Origin: an uncultured Nitrospira sp.
Lineage (GTDB): Bacteria; Nitrospirota; Nitrospiria; Nitrospirales; Nitrospiraceae
Reading direction: 5' to 3'
Assembly (NCBI GenBank): GCA_902500785.1
Contig: CABVRW010000026.1
Span: 1-49,927 of the forward strand
DNA length: 49,927 nt
The notes under the pieces were generated by a model, which did not search any database, had not been told where the DNA came from, and was given only the letters and a program-made list of their open reading frames with translations. How positions within the stretch are numbered: the first letter of the stretch is position 1; the number at the start of each line of letters is the position of its first letter. Positions 27,609-37,233 of this stretch are shown piece by piece. The position numbers were made by a program, and so were the translations under genes.

Positions 27609-28751
27609 ATGACCGCCAATCGATTCCAAACGGGGTTCCGCCGGCTCTTTCGAAACCGCACGATTCGCGTGACGACGGAAGGCATCCGCTTTCTGTTGCT
27701 GACCCTGGCGGTCGGGATTGCCGCCGTCAACACAGGCAATAATCTGTTCTACCTTCTGCTGGCTATGATGCTGAGCCTGGTCGTTCTGTCGGGGTTGTTG
27801 TCGGAACAATGCGTGCGGCGGCTGGATTTCCATCGCCACCTCCCGGACTATCTCTTCGTGAATCAGCCGGCCACCGCAACGCTCAGGATCACCAATCACA
27901 AATCGCGCATCCCAAGTCTCTCGCTCCGACTCTTCGATGTCGTCGCCGGGAAGGATCTCGATCGCGGGATGCACCTCACACACCTCGCGCCCGGCGCGTC
28001 AACCTTGTGCTCCTATCCGTTACTCGTGCGAGAGCGCGGATCGTATCGGCTCGACGGAATCCGCGTCGTGACGCCATTTCCCTTTGGATTGTTTCAGAAA
28101 ACATCGTTCTATCCGCTCGAAGCCATCGTGATTGTCTGTCCGGAGATCATTCCTCTCTCGCCGCTGCACTTTCAGGAATTGAATGCGCTGGGACAGGAGC
28201 ACGCCTTGTCTCGACGCGGCCCTGGAAGTTCGCTCTACAACTTGCGGGAATTTCGGCCTGGAGACGATTCCCGCGCCATTCACTGGATGACAACGGCACG
28301 AACCGCGAAGTTAATGCTCAAGGAAACCGAGGCAGAAGACAGACGATCGATCACGCTGGCGATTTCGACTCTTGCGCCGGACGAACAGGATACCACCTTC
28401 GAACGGGCGCTCTCGATCGGCGCCTCGCTCATCGATCACTTTCTGAAAGACGGGTACGAAGTCCGCTTGGTCCTAGGCGATCAGCAGGACATGTATGCCT
28501 GCGGGACGGAACAATCCCTGCACCTGTTTCACGCGCTGGCACTCTGTACGCGACGCCCCATGGAAGCAGGTGCCGCGGTTCGACAAGCCATGGCTCAGGC
28601 GCTGGCAGAGCCGCAGGAGGGACCGACGATCTTGCTCTCACCCTGGGCGGATCCTGCCCAGAGCGAGACCTGGCTCCCGGTCGAGTACGTGGTGTCGCCT
28701 CAGTCACACAGAGAGCTCTTCGATGGCACTCGATCAGGCTTTCCGGCTTAG
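27609..28751 (+). CDS. DUF58 domain-containing membrane protein
   Basis: A 380-residue protein with two adjacent N-terminal membrane helices (FLLLTLAVGIAAVNTGNNLFYLLLAMMLSL region, about residues 27-60). A beta-rich domain follows, then a DUF58 segment with the recognisable LREFRPGDDSRAIHWMTTAR and a von Willebrand A-like C-terminal part. DUF58 proteins typically partner with MoxR ATPases; their role is not settled. ATG 27609 is used; a GTG six codons upstream (27591) is possible. Its 3' end overlaps the next gene by 29 bp. Confidence 0.85.
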   Translation: MTANRFQTGFRRLFRNRTIRVTTEGIRFLLLTLAVGIAAVNTGNNLFYLLLAMMLSLVVLSGLLSEQCVRRLDFHRHLPDYLFVNQPATATLRITNHKSRIPSLSLRLFDVVAGKDLDRGMHLTHLAPGASTLCSYPLLVRERGSYRLDGIRVVTPFPFGLFQKTSFYPLEAIVIVCPEIIPLSPLHFQELNALGQEHALSRRGPGSSLYNLREFRPGDDSRAIHWMTTARTAKLMLKETEAEDRRSITLAISTLAPDEQDTTFERALSIGASLIDHFLKDGYEVRLVLGDQQDMYACGTEQSLHLFHALALCTRRPMEAGAAVRQAMAQALAEPQEGPTILLSPWADPAQSETWLPVEYVVSPQSHRELFDGTRSGFPA

Positions 28752-30936
28752 CTCAATCCTGCTGGCTGCGACCGGCTTCGCGAGCCTGACACTCGCGATC
28801 GTTCTGCCGCTCTGGTTGCTCACCTTCGCGGGCGGGGCCTTTGCTCTGGCCTTGCTGCGCGTAAATCACGCCACCGCCATCTCCGGAGCCTTGCAGCATC
28901 TCCGCCTCTCTGCGCTCACATGGAACATTTTTCTCCTCCTCGCCTTCGCTGGGTTCTGGATTGATCTGCTGATTGTGTCGCAGGAACTTCTCCCCGCCGG
29001 GATTCATTTCCTCGTTCTGCTCTTGGTGAACAAACTCTCCAACCTCGATCAGCGACGAGATTTCTTGCACCTCTATGCCATCAGCCTGATCACGCTCCTG
29101 GCCTCCGCCGCACTGACCACTCAGCTATGGTACGCCCCCTTCTTCTTTGTTTACCTGGTGGCCGGAGTCTGGACTCTACTCCTGTATCACCTGTGGCAAG
29201 AGCAGGAAGAGAACGCCGGACGCCACATGACCAGTGCCAATCCTGCGCAAACTCGGTCGCCGCAGCCGACCATGACCGTCCGTTTCTTCTGGACCACCAA
29301 TGTGCTGGCAGCCGGCGCCTTTGGCCTCACCTTGCTCTTCTTCTTTTTGATTCCTCGGATCGGGGTCGGGCTCTTGCAAAACACTCACGGCGAAAGTTTG
29401 CGCACGACCGGCTTTTCGGAGCAGGTCGATCTGGGGGTCATCGGCCCGGTGAAGCAAGACCCGAGTATTGTCATGCGAGTTGAACTGCCGGACAGTGTCG
29501 GCCCTGCCTCGACAAGGGGACCGCTCTATCTCCGTGGCGTCGCCTACAATCGCTACAACGGAAAATCCTGGAGCAATAGCCTGCCGCACCGACGCATGCT
29601 CACCGAGCTTCCTCCGGGAACCTTCACGCTTCGAACGTCCGGGGCCAAGCTACCGGCCTCGCCCCGAGGGCTTCGACAGGACATTCTTCTCGAGCCGCTC
29701 GATACGGCCGTGCTCTTCGGCGCGCCCTTTCCCTCGACCATCACCGGCACGTTTCTTTCCGTCCAATCCGATCTGATGGGATCCTTACACCTGGCATTTC
29801 CCTCTCATACCCGCATCCAATACACCGCCTACTCCCTGCCGACCAGCCTCAGCTCGGCAGAGCGTACCGCAGCCGCCGTCCTGTACCCGGAACATATTCT
29901 TCAGCAGTATCTGCAGATTCCCGCCGTCAGCTCGCAGATCGTTGAACTCGCGCGTCACGTCACTCAGCCGGCCACCAGCGTCTTCCAAACCGTGACCCTG
30001 ATCCAGGCCCATTTGCTGGCCGACTATCGCTACAATCTGGATGTGCCGTCGCTGCAATCGGCCCATCCGCTGGAAGATTTTCTCCTGACTCGAAAAACCG
30101 GATATTGCGAACACTACGCCACGGCGATGGTGGTGCTGCTTCGCGCCGTTGGGATACCGGCCCGATTGGTAACGGGGTTCCTGGCGACTGAATGGAATGA
30201 GTTCGGCGGCTACTATACGGTTCGACAACGAGACGCCCATGCCTGGGTGGAGGTCTATTTCCCGCAGTCAGGCTGGATCACGATGGATCCGACTCCTCCC
30301 GTTCCCGAGACCGTTGGGCAAACCTGGTGGCAATCCATGGGGCGTGCGATGGATTCGGTCCGGCTTCAATGGGATCGGCTCTTCGTCCACTTCAGCGCGA
30401 ACGATCAGCTCACTGTCGTGCAAGGCATTCGAGAGAGTGGGGAAGTCGTCCGGACCAAACTGTCCGAATCTCTCACCGCCCTGTCCGTGAAAAGCTCCGC
30501 CATGCTCCGACGGGTGCTGTCCACCCTCACGCCGACCGGTATCCCACATGCGGCACTGCTTTTCATGCTCGCCATCTGCGCGGCCTATCTGGGGAGGCGA
30601 TTACTGCGCTCACCTCGGAATGACGCGTCACAGCCGGATGTCCTTTCAGCCCATCAACGCACGGTCATCACGCTGTACACCAATATGCTGCACTGCCTTG
30701 CGCAGCACGGCATCGAGAAGTCCGCGAGCACGACCCCCTTCGAGCTGCTTCGACAAGTTCGAGAGCAATGGTTTGAGGCCTGGCCCACTGCCGACGCTCT
30801 GACGCAACTGTACACGCACGTCCGATTCGGTCAGGCGCCGCTCACCCGTGAAGACTGCACAATTGCAGAAGACCTACTACGCAGGCTCCGCACTCTTGAA
30901 CGAGCGACGCCCCCTCAGAACAACAGGACCCTCTGA
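28723..30936 (+). CDS. Membrane-anchored transglutaminase-like protein (TgpA type)
   Basis: A 737-residue protein with about six N-terminal membrane helices (DUF3488 region, residues 1-210). A periplasmic region carries a transglutaminase-like core, and a further membrane helix near residue 615 leads to a cytoplasmic tail resembling DUF4129. The catalytic triad is complete: Cys 462 in TGYCEHYATAM, His 506 in DAHAWVEVYF, and Asp 522 in MDPTPP. This layout matches TgpA of Pseudomonas aeruginosa. The substrate is unknown. It overlaps DUF58 by 29 bp and closes the operon. The open frame reaches back to 28495, but that part is a shadow of DUF58. Confidence 0.9.
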   Translation: MALDQAFRLSSILLAATGFASLTLAIVLPLWLLTFAGGAFALALLRVNHATAISGALQHLRLSALTWNIFLLLAFAGFWIDLLIVSQELLPAGIHFLVLLLVNKLSNLDQRRDFLHLYAISLITLLASAALTTQLWYAPFFFVYLVAGVWTLLLYHLWQEQEENAGRHMTSANPAQTRSPQPTMTVRFFWTTNVLAAGAFGLTLLFFFLIPRIGVGLLQNTHGESLRTTGFSEQVDLGVIGPVKQDPSIVMRVELPDSVGPASTRGPLYLRGVAYNRYNGKSWSNSLPHRRMLTELPPGTFTLRTSGAKLPASPRGLRQDILLEPLDTAVLFGAPFPSTITGTFLSVQSDLMGSLHLAFPSHTRIQYTAYSLPTSLSSAERTAAAVLYPEHILQQYLQIPAVSSQIVELARHVTQPATSVFQTVTLIQAHLLADYRYNLDVPSLQSAHPLEDFLLTRKTGYCEHYATAMVVLLRAVGIPARLVTGFLATEWNEFGGYYTVRQRDAHAWVEVYFPQSGWITMDPTPPVPETVGQTWWQSMGRAMDSVRLQWDRLFVHFSANDQLTVVQGIRESGEVVRTKLSESLTALSVKSSAMLRRVLSTLTPTGIPHAALLFMLAICAAYLGRRLLRSPRNDASQPDVLSAHQRTVITLYTNMLHCLAQHGIEKSASTTPFELLRQVREQWFEAWPTADALTQLYTHVRFGQAPLTREDCTIAEDLLRRLRTLERATPPQNNRTL

Positions 30937-31113
30937 GGTCTACCACGCTCCGTGGAAGCACGCGAAACACACCAACCTTCCAATAGCTGTACCGAACAAC
31001 GTAAGCGTGCTATACGTGCTCGTCGGACGATTTCATGGCACCGTCCCCGTCTTGCTGATTACGCATAGGCCTGACATCGCCGTCTCCACTGCAATTCCTG
31101 GGAGCAATCTTTC

Positions 31114-32352
31114 GTGACTGTTTGCGCATGGGCGTCCTCTCTGAGATTCTCTCGCCGGCCGACTCGGGCTGAATGGGTCACTGCACTCACTCGGCCCACC
31201 AACTACCTGTATGGGATCGCGACGCTGTGCGGGGCGATCGTCCTACTTTCCAGCTCGGTCGGCCACGGGGCTGAACCAGAGCCGCAGTTAGACTGGCACT
31301 ATGGCGGATTCGTGGATGTCAGTTACGCCGTCGATTTCAATTTTCCGGAAAACCACCGGTGGCGCAGTAAAGGCACCACGCCGCGCGTCAACGAATTCGC
31401 CCCGAATATGCTGCTGGCCTACGTGCAAAAGGATCGAACCGCCTCTTCTCGCTGGGGCATGGAACTCGGCATCCAAGGCGGTTATGACACCAATGCATTA
31501 GTTCTCGATCCCATCCCTGGCCGTGATCGGCCGGCGGACGGAGCGGATACGCTGCGGCATTTTTCACGCGCGAATGTCTCCTACCTGGCTCCCGTCGGCA
31601 ATGGGTTGGTACTGACCGCCGGTCTCTTCAACAGCTATATCGGCTACCAATCTATTTTCGCCAAGCAGAACCTGAACTATACCCGCTCCTACATGGCGGA
31701 TAACGCCCCGTACTATATGTTCGGCGTAGCCGCTGAATACGCGGTAACGCAGCGGCTGCAGACGAACCTCTACATCATCAACGGGTATAGCTATTTGTCC
31801 CATCCCAACAACCAATTCAGTTATGGAACGCAAGTATCGTACAAAGCCGACAATGGGGTGACCTTCACCGAGAACCTCTACTATGGGCCGGATCAATTCA
31901 ACACCTCGCAGCGGTTTTGGCGCTTCTTTTCCGACAGCATCATTGAATGGAAACAGGACCGCCTCACCCTCGCTTTCGCCTATGACATCGGAACCGAAGA
32001 GGCAGCGGAACAGGCAGGTCATCCCCGCACGTTTTGGACGGCGGCGGCGTTCTATGCCCACTGGGAGGTGTCGGGTCCCTGGAGCGTGGCCGTTCGTCCG
32101 GAAGTATATTGGGATCGCAACGGCAGAATTTCAGGATCAGAGCAGGTCCTGCGCGCGGTGACGACCACGTTGGAGTACCGCATTCGTGCCGCACCGCAAA
32201 GCCTCGTCGCTCGCCTCGAATACCGGTACGACGAATCCACGGGCGCTGGCGGAGGGTTTTTTCGCAGAGGAGAAATTGCCCCCGGCATCATCGGTTTGGC
32301 CAAGGAACAGCAACTCATCCTCTGCTCGCTCATTTGGGCCTTCGATCGATGA
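31114..32352 (+). CDS. Outer-membrane beta-barrel protein, OmpL-like porin
   Basis: A 412-residue protein with a long basic leader and a hydrophobic signal segment (about 31-53) ending near VGHGA. The mature part alternates aromatic and polar residues in strand-like runs, such as WHYGGFVDVSYAVDF, SRWGMELGIQGGYDT and RLQTNLYIINGYSYL. This matches the putative beta-barrel porin-2 (OmpL-like) family. GTG 31114 has GGGAG about 9 nt upstream. It lies 177 bp after the transglutaminase gene. It is probably an outer-membrane channel; the solute is unknown. Confidence 0.8.
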   Translation: MTVCAWASSLRFSRRPTRAEWVTALTRPTNYLYGIATLCGAIVLLSSSVGHGAEPEPQLDWHYGGFVDVSYAVDFNFPENHRWRSKGTTPRVNEFAPNMLLAYVQKDRTASSRWGMELGIQGGYDTNALVLDPIPGRDRPADGADTLRHFSRANVSYLAPVGNGLVLTAGLFNSYIGYQSIFAKQNLNYTRSYMADNAPYYMFGVAAEYAVTQRLQTNLYIINGYSYLSHPNNQFSYGTQVSYKADNGVTFTENLYYGPDQFNTSQRFWRFFSDSIIEWKQDRLTLAFAYDIGTEEAAEQAGHPRTFWTAAAFYAHWEVSGPWSVAVRPEVYWDRNGRISGSEQVLRAVTTTLEYRIRAAPQSLVARLEYRYDESTGAGGGFFRRGEIAPGIIGLAKEQQLILCSLIWAFDR

Positions 32353-32466
32353 CCGCACCGGTGATCCTGGACCGGGAGCGCGGCACTCGCAGACAGGCCT
32401 ATCCATAATCATGCTTCCTTCGCAATGGTCAGAAATGCATGCGGGTGAGTTTTTCTCAATTACATA

Positions 32467-32475
32467 TGCTATGAT
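32467..32475 (+). promoter_or_regulatory. Possible extended -10 promoter of lapA
   Basis: TGCTATGAT reads as an extended -10 (TGn followed by TATGAT at 32470-32475), about 34 nt upstream of the LapA ATG and just downstream of an AT-rich stretch. No convincing -35 is present. Confidence 0.35.
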
Positions 32476-32508
32476 TCGCTACCCTAGAACCGGCAGGCAC
32501 AACAGGCT

Positions 32509-32829
32509 ATGAGTACGCTTCTTATCTCACTGATTCTGGCGCTGGTCGCGGTGGCCTTTTCGTTGCAGAATACCGAGGCTGTGACGATACACTTTCTCCT
32601 GTTCGAATATCAGACGTCACTGGTATTGGTCATCCTCGGCGGACTCGCCCTAGGCGCAGTGCTGGCTCTGATCGCGTCCATCGGTCCTCGCATGAGGCGT
32701 GCGCGTCATACGCGGCAGTTGCAAGATACGGTTGCCGCGCAGGGAAGCCGCATCCATTCCCTGGAAGCGCAACTTCAACAACAACAGACTCCGGCCAAAG
32801 AATCCTCGTCGTTTCTCTCGGAACTATGA
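32509..32829 (+). CDS. lapA: LapA / DUF1049 family membrane protein
   Basis: A 106-residue inner-membrane protein with two hydrophobic helices (about 3-19 and 39-60), the NTEAVTIHFLLF strand typical of DUF1049, and a cytoplasmic coiled-coil tail rich in Gln and Arg. In E. coli, LapA and the TPR protein LapB (YciM) control LpxC turnover and lipopolysaccharide assembly. Here the stop overlaps the start of a TPR gene as ATGA, echoing that pairing. The downstream protein is secreted-looking and lacks a visible rubredoxin-like domain, so it is not simply LapB. Confidence 0.8.
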   Translation: MSTLLISLILALVAVAFSLQNTEAVTIHFLLFEYQTSLVLVILGGLALGAVLALIASIGPRMRRARHTRQLQDTVAAQGSRIHSLEAQLQQQQTPAKESSSFLSEL

Positions 32830-34040
32830 CGATACCATCCCGATTCGATCGCAGGTGTCAGCTCTCAGACCGGATCAGACAATGTATACGCCATCTCACG
32901 GCCTGCAGCGTGCTCACGCTGAGTCTATGCCCGGCTGTCTCTGGAAATCATGATATTCCCATCCCGCTTTCGGAAGAAGGATTCGCGGCGTCCATCGAAC
33001 CACGCCTCTCCGAAGCCCTGAAGGCGTCCAACGAGGCCGTTACCCATCACAACTTAGGACTCGTCCTGCTGTCGAGACAGGACCTCAAGTCGGCAGCCGA
33101 TGAATTCCGGGCCGCCATTCAATTGAGTCCTGACTTCTCCGATGCCTATCACGGTTTGGGCCTCTGCCTGATGAAAACGGGGGACATTCCCGGTGCCATC
33201 CAACAGTATCGACAGGCCATCCGCTTGGATCCGGTCTATTCGCTGGCTCACACCAATCTCGCGCTGGCCTTGGAGCTGGATGGCGAGACGGACGCAGCCC
33301 TGGAAGAATACCGTGAAGCGATTCGCCTTCGACCGGACAATGCGGTGGCCCACAACAATCTCGGAATCCTACTCAAGTCCATAGGTGACGTTGACGGAGC
33401 GATCGCTGAATATCGACTCGCGATCAGTAGTCGTCCCGACAGTGCCTCGGCGCACAATAACCTCGGGGTCGCGCTGCAAGCGAAAGGCGACCTCCAAGGC
33501 GCGATCCTTTCGTACCAGGAGGCGTTTCGTCTGCAAGCCGGAACCGGCGCCGTCCTGTATGCGCTCAATCTGGGAATGGCCCTGCAGGCCAGCGGCAAAG
33601 TCGATGGTGCGCTGGGACTCTATCGAACCGTCGTGCGGCTGAAACCGGAGCTGGCTGAGGCCCATTACCAGCTCGGCACGGCGTGGCAGATCAAGCAACA
33701 ACCCGACCATGCCATCGCCGAATTCCAGGAAGCCATCCGCCTACGACCGGCCTATGCCGATGCCTATGCCGCGCTTGGCGTCGCCTACCAAACGAAAGGC
33801 GATTCGGATCAGGCGCTGACTTACTTACAACAGGCGTCGAACCTGCATACCGAAGCGGCGCTGACCCATTACAAATCCGGCATGAGATCCCTGGCGACGG
33901 GAAAACCGCGGAAAGCCGGACGAGCCTTCGAGGAGTTTCTTCGCTTGATTCCGGACAATCCCGACACCCATGACAAAATCGTCACGGCAAAGAGCATGCT
34001 GAACGAACTCGCCGTGCCCGCGCGAAAGGACGCACCATGA
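32826..34040 (+). CDS. Exported TPR-repeat protein
   Basis: A 404-residue protein made almost entirely of TPRs. After a signal-like N-terminus (TACSVLTLSLCPAVSG, about 25-40), nine consecutive 34-residue repeats can be counted from about residue 72 to 385. Each has the A-x-x-x-x-G/A-L and A-I/L...P pattern, for example YSDAYHGLG-like and IRLDPVYSLAHTNLA-like segments. Such arrays are protein-interaction scaffolds. It overlaps lapA by four bases and is followed 34 bp later by a lipoprotein gene. No catalytic domain is visible. Confidence 0.85.
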   Translation: MTIPSRFDRRCQLSDRIRQCIRHLTACSVLTLSLCPAVSGNHDIPIPLSEEGFAASIEPRLSEALKASNEAVTHHNLGLVLLSRQDLKSAADEFRAAIQLSPDFSDAYHGLGLCLMKTGDIPGAIQQYRQAIRLDPVYSLAHTNLALALELDGETDAALEEYREAIRLRPDNAVAHNNLGILLKSIGDVDGAIAEYRLAISSRPDSASAHNNLGVALQAKGDLQGAILSYQEAFRLQAGTGAVLYALNLGMALQASGKVDGALGLYRTVVRLKPELAEAHYQLGTAWQIKQQPDHAIAEFQEAIRLRPAYADAYAALGVAYQTKGDSDQALTYLQQASNLHTEAALTHYKSGMRSLATGKPRKAGRAFEEFLRLIPDNPDTHDKIVTAKSMLNELAVPARKDAP

Positions 34041-34074
34041 CCCGCTCACGCCTCGGCCTTTGTCATGAGGGGTT

Positions 34075-35316
34075 GTGGACATAGGGCTACTCCTCAGTTG
34101 CCGCACCCTCGCCTGTGCTCTCGCGATTGCGATGCTGGCCATGGCAGGCTGTCTCTCACCTATTGCTCTGCACGAAGCGGTGATCGAGTACGACCGCGCG
34201 GCGAATAGAATCCAATCGGACATGCTGTTGCTGAACATCGCGCGGGCACATCATTTTCAACCCCTGCACTTCACCGCCGTTTCCAGTGTGGCCGCCACCT
34301 TCGACTTTACCGCGAACATCGGCATCTTCCCCACGCAGGCGGAGCGTAACCCCTCGCCCGTCTCGCCGGGACTCGGCGTCAGCGTGGCCGAACGACCGAC
34401 CATTACCATCGTACCGATCGAGGGAGAGGATTTTACCCGTCGGATTCTGGCCCCGATGGACTCCTCCCGGCTCTCGGCGCTCTTTCAGCAGGGGGCCGAC
34501 TTCGGCCTCCTCTTTCGTCTCATGGCGAAGGAACTCGTCGTGAGCGGTTACGGTGAGTCCGAGTATCTGAGGAACGATCCGAGCGACCGCGAACAGTACG
34601 TGGCCTTTCGCCGGAGGGTCCTGCATCTCTCGTCCCTGAATCTCGCCCGCTCTCTCTATGTCGGCCCGATTGTGTTTGAAGACGCGCTGCCGATCTCTAT
34701 CCCAGTCAACTTGGCGCCGGGCGAGGGGCTGGCTGCGCTGGACAAGGTCATGTTAGCGCAAGAGAAGGGATACTATTGGAACAACCACGCCGGTGATCGC
34801 ACCGCCGTGCTGACAAAGCAGGTGATCGGCCGCATTGCGATCACCAACTACGACATCAGCAAACTGCCCAACGATGTCCGCCGTCGGCTGAACGAGGAAG
34901 CGAATCAGCTGCCGCAAAATGCCGTACTGGTCGATGTGCGTCCGGGGGACGAGGGCGGAGACTATCCCCTGCATGGGTATTTTGTCCTGAGAAGCTTCCA
35001 CGCCATGATGCGGTTCATTGCCAACGGCATCGACATTGCCCCTGAATTCCATGTCGAGAAGGATGGCCGAACCGGGGAAATTGCCAAAAATCCTCCATGG
35101 ACACTCCTGATCGAAGAGACGGACAAGCGACCTGATGAGGCAGCCTTCGCCATTCGCCATGAAAGCCATTGGTATTCGATTCGCCGGGCTCCCCAGGTGG
35201 AAGGACTGGTGTTCCCATGGAATCAGGAAGCGTTCCGTCTCCTGAATCATCTCTATCAGATGACCGTGACCGAGTTGCGAGATGTTCCCACTCCCGCAAT
35301 TACCATTGCCAAGTAA
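34075..35316 (+). CDS. Lipoprotein of unknown function
   Basis: A 413-residue protein with a signal peptide and lipobox AMAGC (Cys 26), so probably lipid-anchored. The mature part opens with YDRAANRIQSDMLLLNIARAHHFQPLHFT-like sequence; only short motifs such as LLLNIARAHH and PLHFTAVSS stand out. The rest is mixed alpha/beta with RRILAPMDSSRLSALFQQG and GYFVLRSFHAMMRFIANGI. I do not recognise the family. The start is GTG 34075 with GAGGGG very close upstream. It follows the TPR gene, and a hairpin just after its stop may end the lapA-TPR-lipoprotein operon. Confidence 0.75.
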   Translation: MDIGLLLSCRTLACALAIAMLAMAGCLSPIALHEAVIEYDRAANRIQSDMLLLNIARAHHFQPLHFTAVSSVAATFDFTANIGIFPTQAERNPSPVSPGLGVSVAERPTITIVPIEGEDFTRRILAPMDSSRLSALFQQGADFGLLFRLMAKELVVSGYGESEYLRNDPSDREQYVAFRRRVLHLSSLNLARSLYVGPIVFEDALPISIPVNLAPGEGLAALDKVMLAQEKGYYWNNHAGDRTAVLTKQVIGRIAITNYDISKLPNDVRRRLNEEANQLPQNAVLVDVRPGDEGGDYPLHGYFVLRSFHAMMRFIANGIDIAPEFHVEKDGRTGEIAKNPPWTLLIEETDKRPDEAAFAIRHESHWYSIRRAPQVEGLVFPWNQEAFRLLNHLYQMTVTELRDVPTPAITIAK

Positions 35317-35322
35317 ATCATC

Positions 35323-35344
35323 TTCTGCGCAGCGCGGCGCAGAA
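35323..35344. terminator. Hairpin after the lipoprotein gene
   Basis: A perfect 8-bp stem, TTCTGCGC/GCGCAGAA, with a 6-nt loop starts 6 bp after the lipoprotein stop and lies about 40 bp before the next start. It could end the upstream operon. No T tract follows, so it may instead protect the 3' end or attenuate readthrough. Confidence 0.45.
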
Positions 35345-35386
35345 CAACAGGTTTGAGTGATTGCTAGCTCTATTCTGGAGATCCCT

Positions 35387-35929
35387 ATGCGGAAACGTGT
35401 GATGCGATCCCTCTTCCCCATGGCCCTCTTGTGCGTAACGGTGTCATCCTTGACGATTCCAGCTCCCTGGGCAGCGGCGCAGCCGGCGGAAGGGCTCGCG
35501 TCAACCGGCACACCATATAAGACCGTGAAAGGAGAGTTGGTCCGGATCGAAGGACGCTATTATGTCCTCAAGGACGACCAGGGGAAGGAAATGCATCTGC
35601 TTATCGGTCCGGATACCCTGGCGCAGGGCTCGTTCAAAACGGGAGATCGCATCGAAGTCTCCGCCTCACCAATCGAGCATGCGATGTTTATCAAACCGCT
35701 CTCCCAGCGCCACGTCGACGTGGATTTGGAAGCAGCCACGCGCACCATCCGCGGCCGCCTCATGAAAATAGAAGGCCGATATTATGTCTTGAAGGATGCG
35801 ACGGGGCGTGAATTTCGTCTGCTCGTCACCGCGAGCACCGAAATGGTCGGGGCATTCAGACCGGGCGACGACCTTGAGGTCGCGGTGTCGCCGGTGGAGC
35901 ATGCCATGAGCATCCGGGCGAATCCTTGA
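35387..35929 (+). CDS. Exported protein with two copies of a small beta-rich repeat
   Basis: A 180-residue protein with a signal peptide ending near APWAA (about residue 30). Two tandem repeats follow, about 46-103 and 119-177. Each has the pattern G-x-L-x-x-I-E-G-R-Y-Y-V-L-K-D, a hydrophobic strand (HLLI or RLLV), F-x-x-G-D, and a closing SP-x-EHAM-x-I. ATG 35387 has GGAG upstream. The repeats resemble those of the broken gene at 39011, making the two paralogues. The compact strand pattern suggests a small beta-barrel or OB-like fold, which is inferred. The function is unknown. Confidence 0.8.
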   Translation: MRKRVMRSLFPMALLCVTVSSLTIPAPWAAAQPAEGLASTGTPYKTVKGELVRIEGRYYVLKDDQGKEMHLLIGPDTLAQGSFKTGDRIEVSASPIEHAMFIKPLSQRHVDVDLEAATRTIRGRLMKIEGRYYVLKDATGREFRLLVTASTEMVGAFRPGDDLEVAVSPVEHAMSIRANP

Positions 35930-35988
35930 GTCGTTGAAAGTATGAAGATGTCTGGCGGCTGACGTGCGCCGCGAGCAGCGTGCTCGAG

Positions 35989-37233
35989 TCAGGTCTGCCT
36001 GGTCTCCCGCCCATGCGGGCGCAACAGCCGCCCGATGGTCAGCCCCTGCACGAGTATCGAAAAGACGACCACGGCATAGGTGATGGTGACGATGGCATTC
36101 CGTTGGCCTCCCGGCGGAATCGACAGCGCTAAGGCCACCGAGATTCCTCCTCGCAACCCACCCCAGGTCAACACCGCAATCGTTCGCTCGCTGAATTCAC
36201 GGACCAGGCTGAAGAGCTTGATTTGCACGCCGACACTGAGAAATCGCGCCAAGAGGACGATCGGAATGGCCATGAGACCAGCGAGGACATAGGGGCGGTC
36301 CAGACTCAGGATCACCACTTCGAGGCCGATAAGGACGAACAGCACGGCGTTCAACAACTCATCCACCAATTCCCAAAAACTATCGAGATGTTCACGCGTC
36401 TTGTCGGACATGGCCCACCGCCGGCCATGATTGCCGATAAAGAGCCCGGCAACGACAACGACAATCGGACCCGACGTGTGCAGGGCATCCGCCAACGCAA
36501 ACCCTCCCAACACGAGAGCGAGGGTGATCAGAATCTCCACCTGATAGTTATCGACTGATTTCAGCATGCGGTAGGCGACATAGCCCAACACCCACCCCAG
36601 CAGGGCTCCACCGATGGCTTCCTCAACCAACAGCATGACGATGCCCGGCACGGTGATCGAACTTGGAGGGAGGAGACTCAACAACACGAGGAACACCACG
36701 ACACCGACACCGTCGTTAAAGAGCGACTCCCCGACGATTTTAATCTCCAGAGGCTTGGGCAGGCGAGCGTCTTTCAGGATGCCCATCACGGCGATGGGAT
36801 CGGTGGGTGCGATGAGGGCCCCGAACAGCAGGCAATAGATCAGCGGGAGATCAATCCCGGCGATATTGAACAGATAATATCCGAGGAATCCGGTGATGAG
36901 GGTCGACAGCACCACGCCGACGGACGCCAGTGCGCCGACCACCCACTTTTGGTCCAGCAATTCGGACAAATTGACGTGCAGCGCCCCCGCAAACAGCAGA
37001 CAACTCAACATGCCGTGCATGAGCGCTTCATTAAAATCGATCCCCATGATGAATTGTCTGGCCCCGTTTTCAATCCCGAGGTCCAGCTTCCCCAGCGCCA
37101 CGACCACGAGAGACATGACCAGCGAAATGACCATGAGTCCGATCGACTGGGGCAGTTTAAAGAACCGGTGATTCACATAGCTGAATACCGCTGCCAGGCA
37201 GATCAAGATGGTAATCGTATGGATAAGGCTCAT
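35989..37233 (-). CDS. Na+/H+ antiporter, CPA1 (NhaP-like)
   Basis: A 414-residue inner-membrane cation/proton antiporter with about 12 hydrophobic helices. The CPA1 ion-binding signatures are present: FGALIAPTDPIAVMGI with TDP at 144-146, and GESLFNDGVGVVVF with Asn-Asp at 173-174. The C-terminus is short, with no regulatory domain. It would exchange external H+ for internal Na+ or K+; specificity cannot be read from sequence. It is a single gene, divided from its neighbours by strand changes or gaps, about 5.5 kb from the N-type ATPase operon. Confidence 0.93.
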   Translation of the reverse strand: MSLIHTITILICLAAVFSYVNHRFFKLPQSIGLMVISLVMSLVVVALGKLDLGIENGARQFIMGIDFNEALMHGMLSCLLFAGALHVNLSELLDQKWVVGALASVGVVLSTLITGFLGYYLFNIAGIDLPLIYCLLFGALIAPTDPIAVMGILKDARLPKPLEIKIVGESLFNDGVGVVVFLVLLSLLPPSSITVPGIVMLLVEEAIGGALLGWVLGYVAYRMLKSVDNYQVEILITLALVLGGFALADALHTSGPIVVVVAGLFIGNHGRRWAMSDKTREHLDSFWELVDELLNAVLFVLIGLEVVILSLDRPYVLAGLMAIPIVLLARFLSVGVQIKLFSLVREFSERTIAVLTWGGLRGGISVALALSIPPGGQRNAIVTITYAVVVFSILVQGLTIGRLLRPHGRETRQT

